Under the pieces are notes generated by a model. The model did not search any database. It saw nothing but the letters and a program-made list of their open reading frames with translations, and was not told the DNA's origin. A program made the position numbers and the translations under genes. A DNA stretch of 64,000 nt from Amoebidium appalachense (lineage: Eukaryota; Ichthyosporea), in the NCBI GenBank assembly GCA_963693365.1, contig CAVNZM010000014.1, forward strand, positions 1,612,001 to 1,676,000. The letters are read 5' to 3'. Below are positions 16,971 through 28,875 of this stretch, in pieces (within the stretch, counting starts at the first letter, position 1; every line of letters starts with the position of its first letter).

Positions 16971-17079
16971 GGGCCTGTTTGGCAACCCGGGTTTAGGGTC
17001 CTAAATCCGGATTACGGGCGATTTTGGGTTTAGCGCTAAATCCAAATCTCAAAATCCAGCCGCTGCCAAACAGACGGCC
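16971..17079. mobile_element. Candidate Tourist/PIF-Harbinger-like MITE
   Basis: The left end GGGCCTGTTTGGCA follows TTA, the classic PIF/Harbinger target. An inverted TGCCAAACA lies at 17064-17072, and internal TTTAGGGTCCTAAA words add further dyads. The related repeat at 53.5 kb lacks this sequence after its matching TTA, which resembles an empty site. The outer right terminus and the second TTA are not clear, so the boundaries are tentative. Confidence 0.4.
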
Positions 17080-17994
17080 AGATCCGGTCACGTAAATCTG
17101 GGTTTCAAACCCCTCGGGGCCCGGGTACCATATCAGGAGCGGGCAATTTTTGAATTCTCCCTCCCCGGCCCCGCCGGGGAAAATTTGAGGTTTTTGGACC
17201 TCAAAGAAGTCAAATCCTGCAAAATCCACTACCGGGAGGCCAAAAAGGGTGATTTTACAAAAAAGGAGGGACATACATGAAAAAGAGAAAATGGGCGAGT
17301 TCAGTGGGCTGCCGATAAGTATATTTCGTGCTGGGCCGGTATACATGCTGCCGTGGTTGTTGCTGTAGACGGCAGTATGGCATCGCATGTGTCACGTGAC
17401 CTGCACGTGAATGCGACCATGTGCAGGCACTGAGTCTAGGGGGATTTGTATGTGTGTTTTGGAGCACCGACAAGGCAGAGCCAGGGTGAGGGATGTGTAA
17501 ACATGGAGTTTAGGGAGATCGTGCTGCTATTGTAACATGTGCACAAAACAGCCACGTGCACCGGCACACTCCGGTGTACAGAACAATAATATGCACATGC
17601 GTCACTGTAATATCATGTATGCGCATGCCGCACAAGGTTTAGGAGACCACCACAGTATATACTATTTTCTTTTGGTTGATATCCATGTAGGAATGGTGTG
17701 TTGCAGTTGTCATGATCAGCCTGAGGCAGGCACGTGCACTCACTGAATCACTAGAACTCATGAATAAAAAATACATTCGCTAAAAACGGCAAGGTAAATT
17801 TGGGGCCAAGCTATTATTTCCCCCTTTTAAACGTTTTTTTAGCTCCAAGAACTTCGACGCCAAAATTTCTATATTTGGCCATCGTATATGATAATGAACA
17901 CGTGTACTTAAATTAAAGTAGTTATATAAATATGAGCGGCCCGTTACAAATACAGTGACGAAAAACAGTGACCCACGAGCAGTTTTTCTTTCTA

Positions 17995-17995
<1 letters not shown>

Positions 17996-18055
<60 letters not shown>

Positions 18056-18114
18056 ACACACACCAGACACACACACCACCACCACGGTGACCACCACCAC
18101 CACCACCACCACCA
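17996..18114 (+). repeat. C46 run followed by (CA)n and (CCA)n
   Basis: C run 17996-18041, then (CA)n to about 18062, then CCA triplets to about 18114. Confidence 0.97.
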
Positions 18115-19249
18115 CTCACCCCTTAAAAAAACCACACACATACGTGCACGTGTACACACACACACAGAACACCACCACCACCTCCACTGGACCCCATTTC
18201 CTCGTTGTTTTCTTAAGCCTTCAGACCAGTCCTGCACACTGGAGTTAAACAATTGAATTCACCTAGGCTGACATGCATCCACCCCCGCCTTCCACTTCCC
18301 TCCCCCCACCCCCACCCCCCACCCCCCACCCCCACCCCCTCCCCCTCGATGAAGAAGGGCCCCCGTAAGCCTTGGGGGGGGGGGGGGGGGGGGGAGAGGG
18401 GAAGGGGGAGCTCTTGAGCCTCCGGGTAGGGAAGTGGGGTCCGGGGATCCGGAGAGGAGGGGGGGGGGGGGGGGGGGGGAAGGGGCATATAATATTGGGC
18501 CTAGATATCATAGTATGGGGCCCCGGGGGAGGGAGAGGTGGGGGGGGAGGGGGGAGGATCCACGGGAAAGACCTTTAGGTGCATGTTCTTATTTATACCC
18601 CCTTCGAATCATCCCCCCTCTCCCCCCCCCCTCCCCCCCCCCTGAGTGCAGGCCGTGACGTAGCTACGATAACCCTGCAGAAGGCAACAAAAATGTATTA
18701 ATTACTAGCACTATACATGTGTTCATAGTGCAGCTTGCACCACGTATGATCTCAGCAACTTTAAAGTAGTCACAAAGTTTAGTTATTTTCATTATTTTCA
18801 TTGCTCTGAACTCTATTACTCTGAAATGATCACCGTGCATGTGCCGCAAGATAACAACCCTATATGTGTGCAGCTGCTGCCTGCAGGTTAGACTCGCTGA
18901 AAAGACAATTGTCAGTGTGCATCCGACGCTTGCAGCTGCAGCTAGCCTCTGCAACATTAATACTTGCCAAGTGAATGCTCTTACACTTGATCATCATTCA
19001 CTCAAAAAACCGAGGACCGACAGATTAAATATTAATGTCGATCCGAATGATCAGCAAGTGTCTATGCGTACTACTATATATACACACACGTAAAATGCGA
19101 AGCTATCAGTTACAAGGCACACCTGCTGCACTGGCACACATACACATACACACCGGCAGATCGATGCTGTCAAAATTTACTTTCATGTACTTCGTAGGTC
19201 CGACACAGGTGCACATGAACACGTACATATGTACAAGCCGCGCACACAC

Positions 19250-19370
19250 CACACCACACATACACACACACACACACACACTCACACACACACACGCACA
19301 CACGCACACACGCACACACGCACACACGCACGCACGCACGCACACACACACACACACGCACGCACGCGCG

Positions 19371-19462
<92 letters not shown>

Positions 19463-19484
19463 GACACACACACACACACACACA
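19250..19484 (+). repeat. (CA)n microsatellite with CG-containing variants
   Basis: About 235 bp of CACA and CGCACA units, nearly pure CA from 19380 on. Confidence 0.97.
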
Positions 19485-19899
19485 TCACTGGGTGCGCTCG
19501 CTGGGGATTAGTTTTTTGGCACGCTGTTGACTTTATCGTGTGTTTATTATTTGCTATTTATTGGCCAGCGGCCAACATTTAAAAATATACTATATACCTA
19601 AAAATAGATACTGACTACGGCCAGCAGACATTATACACCTTCCAGGACACATTAACACCAATAGTCTAACACACCATACTCTCGATCACAAAGAATTCCT
19701 AACAAACAGAGAAAAGTGCAAAGGCTCTGTACTATTACTCAGATTCTAAATTTTAATTCTTTACAGTAAACTTCGGAATGAAAGCTAGCCCCCCCCCCCC
19801 CCCCCCCCCCTCCCCCCTAACATGACTGTACGAAGAACAGGTATAACTTGAAGCACTACAACACATATGAGATCCGTTACATTGGTGTACATTCCAATA

Positions 19900-21564
19900 T
19901 TAGACACTAGTTTGGCTACTCTGACTACTCTGAGATCCTGATTGGCTGCCTGCAGACTTGCGGCCACGATTACTTTGCTTTCGATCGTGCCATTGCAGCT
20001 GCGTCTCTCCAGCAGGTGGCAACGCCAGGCCCAGCACAGCAGATGCACGAGAAGGGGGTGGGAACTGCCCACCAGCCGAGGGCTGGCCCACATGGCCCAA
20101 GTAAGGATGGGGACCGTGCTGCGGCAGTAGCCCAGGCATGGGGAAGGCAGGGCCGGGCTGAGGCGGCATGATGCCCCACGGTGGGGGCCAGCCATGTGGG
20201 TGGTGCGGGCCTGGATGGGGTGCAGGGGGCATGTGCGGCACATGGCCCTGCTGCATGTCAAGCGCGGGTGCTGGTGGCATGGCATCCTGATTGGCTGCAA
20301 CCCAACGTGGGCAGCTCTTGGCCCGATTGGAGCCGGGGCAGCCCTTGCCCTGGCGGCCACACGTCTTGCAGGTCTTGGGGGCTCTCTGGGGTGGCTGCAT
20401 AGGAGGGGGCACCGGCAAATCCATCTGCAGGGGCCCCTCAGGGCCAATGTTGCGATGCTTTTTGCCCACTAGCATGGGCAAGGGCCGCTCACGCTGCGCC
20501 CCTGCATCGACACCGTCTGGAACAGGGAGGGGTGGCAAGGGGGCAGGCCGTATGGTTGCTGGCACAGCGTCTGCCCTCTCCTCGCGCATACGCTTGCGGT
20601 GATCTGCCAGGCCCTCGTGTGTGGAGCGCTGTGCATGTGCCGTCTGCCAGGTCTTCCACTTGTCGAAATGCTTCTTGATGTAGGCCGCATCCTTCATGTA
20701 GATTCCCCCAGCCACAGAGGCAGCCTTGTTGAAGTCTTGGGCCAAAGCCTCGAACAGCTGGCCGTTGGGCTTTGCATGTGCCTTGTAGGTGCCCAGGAGC
20801 AGCGTGCTGAATAGCTTGCGCTCCTGAGGGGTAAGCACCGGAAGGAAGGGGATGGCCACATGTTGCTTCTGCGCCAGGAACTTGTAGTCGCCCCTCAGTG
20901 CAGGGTCCGGCTGTGGTGCACCACGCGCCACCTGGTTGCCCCCCCCCCATGGCAGCACCGTCACCCTCCTCGACCTCACAGTCCTCTGGCCCGCCCATCA
21001 CGCCATTGGCTGCAGGCTCGATGTTATCAGACGGAGGTGGGGGTGCGGGCACCGCAACTGGCTCCTGCGCCGGGGCATTGGCCACACAGGAGAGCGGGGC
21101 AAAGTTGAAGTACTCCTCCGGTAGCTTGTAGCAGCCTACGGGTACCCACTGGGGGTCGAGGTGATGGCCGTACAGCATCAGCGCCAGTGCCTCCATGTCG
21201 TCAACAATCCAGGGGCTGTAGTGGGGGGGCCCCGATGCCTGGCCCAGGCGGTTGCGGTAGTGTGCACGCAGGTTGTGGCGGTGGCGCCTATTGGACATGG
21301 TGGCGTCCAGCAGGCGCAGCGACATGCGTGTGGCCCCAAAGTGGGTGGCCAGGGGGTTGTGCACTGCCCCCTCCACCTCGTTGGTGCCCCGGATGCAGCG
21401 GTAGCGCATGAGCCCATCTGCGTCGGCAGTGGTCTCGTAGTAGAGGGGCAGGCCGGGGGGGGTCCGACAGACAGCCATTTTGGGCGTGTTCGAGCAGCGA
21501 CTGTGGGGGCACAAGCAAACATCAGAGAGATGGGTGGGTGGTGGTGGTGGTAGTGTGTGTGTGT

Positions 21565-21612
<48 letters not shown>

Positions 21613-21684
21613 TGGGGTTGCTAAGGAAAAAAACGAGCAGGGAAAGGCAAAAAACAACTGGCTAGGCAGCAAGGGCCGTGCGGG

Positions 21685-21744
<60 letters not shown>

Positions 21745-21748
21745 ATGT

Positions 21749-21785
<37 letters not shown>

Positions 21786-22323
21786 GGCTAGGGTGTGCGT
21801 GTGTGTGCAGATGAACCAAGGATGACAAATAAGCGAAGAATCTTTTCTGTGGTGGTGGAGTTGTTGGGCGCCTGCAGGGGGAGGGGGGGGGGGGGGGGGA
21901 TGTTGCCTCGAGTCTTTCAAAGCCATCCTTCTTGAACAGAGGCTTGCCATCCGGTCCGGGCGGCACATCCTTGTAGGTGTTTTTGAACTCCACCAGCCGC
22001 GAGACCAGCGTGTATGGGTCGGGAATAACCCGCCGGATGCGCTCCATGAAGTAGCTCAGGTCGCCGCCCTTGAGCTCGGTTTCAATGTCGATGCCCTTCT
22101 GCTCCAGCACCCCCTGTGAGGCAGGATGCCAATATTAATTTACTACGCACACTGCAATTTGGGTTTGGTAGACTTTGATACCTGCCGTTATTGTAGGACC
22201 CCTCCCCTCCACCCCCCCATCTTCTCCCCCAACACAAGTAAAAAATGCATGTGGCTCTTTCCCCCCACAACCCTACATTATTTCTCTCTAGGCATATGAA
22301 TAACCCCCACTCTCCTCCCCCCC

Positions 22324-22372
<49 letters not shown>

Positions 22373-23397
22373 TCCCCCCCCTCTCTCTGAGGCTCAGGCT
22401 CTCTCTCTTCCCTCAGAAGTTTTGTCGAAGGTGTGCATGGTTGTGGGTGGAATGGTGAGTGTGTGCTAACGAGTGTATGTGTGTGTGCGCGTCAGTCACG
22501 CATGTTGTTGTTGCCGTTTTTTTTATTTTTATTTTTTATTTTTTATTTTGGGGGGGGGGGGAGGGGGGGGGCACCTTCACATGTCCGTAATCCTCTTCAT
22601 TCCACACAAATATTGCCTCGCTGAGTGCGCGTGCGTACTCAGCCCTGCGGGGGTGTGACTTGTACGTGCCGTCCGCCGTGTTTGCAATGGAGTGGAAGGC
22701 GTCATTCAGCACAGTCTGCCACACCACCTCCCCAGGCGGTGCCTGGCCCAACATGCCCTCTCTGGGAGCTGCCTCGGGTCCCCCTGGGGCTGCCTCAAGG
22801 CCCCCCGGGGCTGCCTGGGGGTCCTGGGGGGGTGCCTGTGGGCCGGCAAGGGGTTGCTGCTGCTCGGCAGGGGGAGGGGCTGGGTCAGGGACCACCGGCA
22901 CCTCGGCACCTGGGTCCGGTGGGGGCTGAATGGGCCGTAGCCACTGCAGGTGCACCATCAGCTCAAAGGGCGGCGGGCCCAGCTCTCCCAGGGTCTTGCC
23001 CTTGTCGGGGCCAAAGGGCACCTGCATGGCCGGCGACAGCACCTGATCCACCCGCACCACTGCATGCTTCTTGCCCACCTTCATGCCCCCCCAGCGCTCC
23101 GGCTGCACAGCCAGCACCACCCCGGTGGCTGCTGCAGCATGTGGGCCCCGCCGGGGCACAATCTCAACCCCTTCACCGAGTGCCTTTGCATGAAGCCGCG
23201 CTGCATGTCATAGAGGGAAGCAAAAAACTCAGCCAAAAAGCCACAGCACCAACGTTTTTCTCTTCGCTCCACAAAAATCAAATGCATATTCCTTAGCAAC
23301 CCCCCTTCCCCCCCCCCCCCCCCCCCTTCTCCCTCCCCCCCCCCCCTCTCCCAGTGCCCAGCTTGTGTGGCACTTGCACGTGTTAACAGTGCTATAG

Positions 23398-23435
<38 letters not shown>

Positions 23436-25051
23436 ACCACCACCACCACCACCAATCACCCCCTCCTTTGATAGCCACCCGACACCCAGCATAACACAAC
23501 TGGAACACTGGCCCATGTGGTCAGCCACCCCCCCCCCCCCCCCCCCCCCCCCCCTCCCCTCCCCCTCCCCTCTCCTCTGGGGGGCCCAAAATCTTTCTAT
23601 ATCTGGCATAAGCACATAAGCACTGGGGCAAAAAGCAGGTGGGATACACACCTGACAGGTTTGGCCTATCGACCACGGCCGAGTAGACCTGCAGGGACGC
23701 ATATGCATCAAGGGCAGCGTAGGTGGCCTGCACCTCTGATAGCGGCTCGTGCCAGTTGGAGCATCGAACAAGTGCCGGCTTGGGCAGCTTCTTGCCTATG
23801 ACCTGGGCAGTGATGTCGGCCAAGCCCCGGGCCGCAGAGGTGATAGCTGCACGGGCATAGCAGAACCGGCCCAGCTCCAGATAGCTGGCCACAGGGGTGC
23901 CGTAGTCCTTGTTGAGGTGGGCCGAGTCCGTGCCGATCTGCTTGCCCACCTTGATGATGCTGGGGTCCCTAAGCAGCGCAATCAGCTCGTCCACCAGCCG
24001 CGCGGGCGGGCTGTGGTTGGGGCCCATGCGTGCCAAGTGGAAGATGTACACGGCCCGTGCGGTGGCAATCTGCAGCGTGCAAACCTTGGACCGCGCCTGG
24101 CCCACCCGATAGACCCACTCGCAGTCCAGCCCCACCACGCGGTGCTGCTGCCCCTCCAGGTCGGCACGAATGGCCGCTGTAGCCACCACCGCCCCCTGGC
24201 AGTCGGTGTACACCGGCTTAGGGTAGTTGGCCGGCAGCTCCAGCCCAGGCAGACCGTCCGTCACGCTTACCAGCGCAGCCTCGTTCAGACGGACGGGGCA
24301 TTTTGGCCGGGCTAGGGTTGGAAACATGCGCTCAACAAATGCCCGGTCTTGGCAGCACCGATCTGTGTAGAAGAAGGCCGGGCCCTTGCTGTTGAGCGCC
24401 GCCGTGGTGGCAGAGATGCGCTGGATCACGGGCTCAATCTCCTGGTGGCTGCAGTCCCGTGTAAATACCTGCGCCCGGATCTCTGGGGTGCCGCACTGTG
24501 TGAGAGGGCATCTCCGAGCAGCCATGCATGTTCTAGCTTCCCTTACCACATGGCCCTTCACGAGACTTCAGTGCCCACACAATCCTTTCCCCCTCCCTCC
24601 CCCCAAACCCATGTGCCCACATACTTTCCCCTCCCTCTCCCCCAAAACCCTTCCCCCTCCTTCCCCCCAAACCCATGTGCCCACATACTTTCCCCAGGCC
24701 TCCCTTTCCCCCAAAATCTTCCCCCCCCCCTCCCCCCCTAAACCCATGTACCTACAATCCTTCCCCCTTCCTCCCCCTAAACCCTTGTGATCACAATCCT
24801 TTCCCCCTCTCTGCCTTCCCCCCAAACCCATGTGCCCACGATCCTTCCCCACTCCCCCTCCCCCCAAACCATGGGACAGCCCTCCATATGGCACCTACTG
24901 TCCCCCCCCCCCCCCCCCCCCCACCCCACCCCGGGCCTCTTGCCCTCTCTACCTTCAACCCCGACGGTGGTGTCTCTCCCCCCCCCCCCCCCCCCCCCCC
25001 TGCATCCCTTGCAATCACTGGCCCCTACTCCCATTCTGCTTGGCAGAAGCT

Positions 25052-25112
<61 letters not shown>

Positions 25113-25346
25113 ATTCCCCGCCAAAAGAAAGCTCCACCCCAGCCCACCCCAATCTCTACCCAGCAAAAACACATACACACATATCTGGAGCTTCCTAGTT
25201 TTTGCTCGACAGGGCAAGAATTGTCCCCAAAACCCACATACTACAAACCTCTACTCACAGTGTGCCACCTCATTAAATGTGGAGCCTAAGAGATTTAAAG
25301 GCCCTAGAGGGGGGAGGGGGGGGAGGGGGGGGAGGGGGGCGTGTGT

Positions 25347-25377
<31 letters not shown>

Positions 25378-25806
25378 GGCGTGTGTGGGGGGGGGGGGAG
25401 GGGGGGAAGGGGGCCTGGGGGGAGAGTGGGGGGAGGGGGAGAAGAGGAGGGACCACACACCGCCAAGCTCGTTTACACAAGTCCATAGGCCTCGGTACAG
25501 AGGCTCCCCATTGATGCCGGTGAGCTTCCCAATTTGGAAGGTGTGGTCGGCCTTGAGCACGTTGTTTACGGGCTTGAGCTGCGTGTCCAGGCTCTGGTAC
25601 TTTGCCGTGCGGTCGCTGAACTCAGTATACACGGCACTCAGGTATTTGCCTGAACCCCAAGTACTGTTAGAACTCCACCACCCTCCCATCAGGACCATCC
25701 CCCCCATTCCCTCTAGTCCCTCGTGTTCATCTCACCTCTCTGTATTTTCGTAAGTCTGTATGGCTTTTCCCATCTCAAAAACGCTACACACCCATCTCCG
25801 GCCGTT

Positions 25807-25843
<37 letters not shown>

Positions 25844-26015
25844 CCTCCCGGCGCGCGCAAACCCTCCAAGTCATTGCACCAACTTTCACCTTCTTTCCCC
25901 TTTGTGCCCCATCTGCAGTTTGTCCCCTGCACGTCCGTTTGCCCTTCCCCCCACACCCTCCTGCCACTACTATAATAACCATTAAGTACCGCCACCAAGA
26001 TCCAGTCTACCACCA

Positions 26016-26078
<63 letters not shown>

Positions 26079-26334
26079 CTCTCCACCTCCTTTCCCCCAA
26101 CACACACAGACACACATGCGCACACCCACCATCTAATTTCAGGCATAACAGTTCTCCACGATTTCCCAAGCACACTCACTGGTACATGGACCGTTATGCT
26201 TTCACCCCTCTGATGATCCCTCTGCCCTCCCCCCCCCCCCCCCCCCCCCCCCCCCCCACCACCACCACCACCACCACCACCATGACTGATTGCCACCACC
26301 ACCACCTAATCCATCACCATGTCCCCCCTCCCCC

Positions 26335-26382
<48 letters not shown>

Positions 26383-27773
26383 ACGGACCCACAAGTACAC
26401 GCACACTCACAGGCGCACATCCACCACCACACATCCACCACCACCATAATAGAAACTTATTGACCACACTTCCAAAACCCATTTCCAAGTCCCCCCCCCC
26501 CCTAAAAAAAAAAATAAAAAATAATAAAACAAAACCCTACCAAGCCAACCCAAAAAATGCCCAAGCACGTGCATACAAAACAATGGGGACCATTTACACA
26601 CCCAAAATGCAGTGCACACTTGCCTGAAGGCACATGTCCAGCGTAACCATTTTTGTCACCAAACGCCGAGAACTTAGCCGCCTGCTCCTCTGGGGGAAGT
26701 TCTGTCAGGCGCTGGTCGTGGGGGCGGAAATCGTTACGCTTTTTGAGTTCATACTTGGTCCAATGCAGCGCCCTCGAGTAATACAGGAGCCGCTGCTCGT
26801 CGTATCGCTGCTTGTGGAGCTCCGAGAGGAGGGTGGCAAAGGCGTTTGGGCCCACACCTTTGTCTGCCAGTGCACGCAACAATGTTACCACCTTTAGGTC
26901 GAGCCCACTGCGGTGGCTAAGGTAGGCCGGAAACTGATCACGCATGAAGAGTGGAAGGCGTTTAATTGTCTGGGGGTTTGTGCCGGCAAAGTTTTTTTTG
27001 CATGTGTCACAAAAGTACCGGGCCGTGATAATGTAGTAGCAGCTGTCAAAGTCGATAACACGCCGTCCTACGGGGTTGCTCATGAACCCATTGCGAGAAG
27101 TACGGTGTGGGTTGGGGTGGTTGTGGGGGTCCACGTAGTGATCATCGAAGGGGCACGGCACCATGAAACCGGGAGACAACCTTTCCGGAAGCCAGGCAAA
27201 ACATCTGGGTTTGTAGAAAGGCGCTGGATCGCCCCCAAATTTAAAGCCTATAATGGGAGGTGGAAGATGCCACCCCACAGGCGTCTTCTCATCTTTGAGA
27301 CTCTCTTTCACTGTGTGCAGGTGCGACTTGATTGTTTCGCCCGCCGCGTCAGAAAACTCCTCTCCACCGTCATCCCCGTCCGTATTATCTTCTCCCTCTT
27401 CCTCCCCTTCATCCTCGTCTACCCGGTACGCATCTGCTGCTGCATTTAGCAAAGGTTCCTCGTCGGGTTGCACCTGTATGTCTGGTGGGTGTGGAGCAGG
27501 GGCCCGATCCATTTCTCTTGGTAACGAATGGACGCTACCTGCCTCAACTACACGGGCCCTTATGTCGGCGGCCTTAGATAGAGGGGGCTGTTCGGGTTGT
27601 ACGTTTACGTTTAGTTCCTGCAAAACAGCTTTGTTTGCCGTCCCAAAACCTGCAAAGTTCGCTAAAGGCTGAACAAATGCAGCATCTTTTTTTTTGCGCC
27701 CAGCTCCCTCCCTAGCTCCGCCTGTTTTATGCCCAGGGCGCTGTGTTGTGCCCTTAGGGCAGCCTGGCTTCAT
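19900..27773 (-). CDS. Multi-exon protein with DUF6729-like domain, DEDD 3'-5' exonuclease and Pro-rich tail
   Basis: Exons read on minus: 27773-26624; 25649 to about 25465; 24495-23652; 23200-22575; 22113 to about 21922; 21500-19900. Exon 1 starts MKPGCPKGTTQRPGHKTGG and carries a DUF6729-like block (CYYIITARYFC, CDTCKKNF, LSHRSGLD). Intron 1 has a GC donor, CAG|GCAAGT. Exon 3 encodes an RNase D/WRN-type exonuclease: Exo I LDCEW, Exo II around GTDSAHL, Exo III YAALDAYASLQVY, with all four acidic residues present. The last exon has a helical region (LFEALAQDF, YIKKHFDKWKTW), a CKTCGRQGKGC finger and a Ser/Gln-rich end. Junctions 1-2 and 3-4 match in phase; 2-3 and 5-6 are not settled. A G10 run (minus) at 20939-20948 shifts the frame. 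Domain content predicts nucleic-acid binding and exonuclease activity. Host gene or transposon gene is undecided. Confidence 0.72.
22325..22369 (+). repeat. Poly(C) run of 45 bases in an intron of the exonuclease gene
   Basis: C45 on plus, so G45 in the transcript of the minus-strand gene. Confidence 0.97.
25054..25111 (+). repeat. Poly(C) run of 58 bases in an intron of the exonuclease gene
   Basis: One of the two longest homopolymers in the window. It reads as G58 in the transcript. C runs at 24901-24922 and 24979-25000 lie nearby. Confidence 0.97.
26020..26077 (+). repeat. Poly(C) run of 58 bases in intron 1 of the exonuclease gene
   Basis: A second C58 run, with companions at 25809-25842 (C34), 26230-26257 and 26335-26368. 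Confidence 0.97.
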
Positions 27774-28209
27774 TTTAAACACTTGGGGCCTGGCCCCCTG
27801 CCCCCCTAGTGCGACTACGTTACCGCAAACATTCCCGTATTCCAGTGTGCTCGGCAATGCTGCTCATGGCCTTCCCGGACTGGTGGTTGTGACCAGTAAA
27901 GAGCGCGCCAATTCCTGACCGCCGCCTACAGCAGTGTATGATCTGTTATCCATATTCGGCAAAAGGGGTCTTGCCCAACCAATGGCTTGAATCCTTGTAA
28001 CTTTGCTTTATCCATATAAGGTTAGCTGAACACCCCCCCCTCCAATCATACCCCCCCCTTCTCTCTAGTAGTAGCTCCTGGCATGCCGCACCCCCCCCCC
28101 TCGGACATGGCCGTAATCTGGATTCCACTAATCCACCTCGGGAGGTGGATTAGCGCGAAATCCTTTCAGGTCCTGAATGTCCGACCCAATGAATGTTCAT
28201 TTTATGGAA
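27774..28209. other. Intergenic region upstream of the exonuclease gene
   Basis: No gene is seen. The segment should hold the promoter of the minus-strand gene starting at 27773 and the 3' end of the Harbinger element. The frame of exon 1 stays open upstream to about 27857 but without an ATG. Confidence 0.5.
28128..28153. repeat. Perfect palindrome, 12-bp arms
   Basis: CTAATCCACCTC and its exact reverse complement are separated by GG. It lies just beyond the 3' end of the Harbinger transposase gene and could belong to that element's terminal region. Confidence 0.85.
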
Positions 28210-28809
28210 CTATATATGGTGTCCTTTTGCACCAATCGTCGATAGTTTGAAGTGGCCAAAAAAGGATTGTTGAAAGGGCGCCAAACCAAACTTCCGTGTA
28301 GGCAAGTTGTGCTGCTCTTCGTCTGAGTAGTGGCCATGCTCCTCCGCGTTGTGCTTTTTTATAAAGTTCATAAGTAGAAAGCACACAAGAATGATCTTCG
28401 AGAGCATCTTAGGACAGTAGTTGGTGGCTTTCTGGAGTATCTGAAAGCGGTTTTTCAGCATACCATAGAACCGCTCAATGACCACCCGCGCCTTGGCATG
28501 CCTCAGGTTGAATAACTCCTTCGCATTCTGAGGACTAGAACACGACACATGAATAGACAACACCAGACACTTCAACATCAATATGACAGTGTGTGTGTGC
28601 GCGTGGCTGTTTGTGTGTGTGCATGTTCGTTTAGTGTGTGCACGCGGGCATGACCCGTGCGGGCACACGCGGACGCATGTGTGTGTGCGTATTTGTACAC
28701 GTGAGTCTGTGTAGGTGTTTGTGCATGCGCGCACGACCGAAGTTCAGGTTGGATGTGTGAACTATCTATCTCTCCTTTTCTCTCCCTATCCACTCTCTCT
28801 GTGCATGTG

Positions 28810-28875
<66 letters not shown>

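Larger units (their letters stand above)
17080..19899. other. No supported gene: repeats and the 3' flank of the exonuclease gene
   Basis: This region includes the poly(C)/(CA)n/(CCA)n block at 17996-18114, G-rich tracts at 18374-18560, (CA)n at 19250-19484 and AT-rich sequence at 19500-19790. The AT-rich part probably contains the 3' end of the minus-strand gene ending at 19900. Confidence 0.65.
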
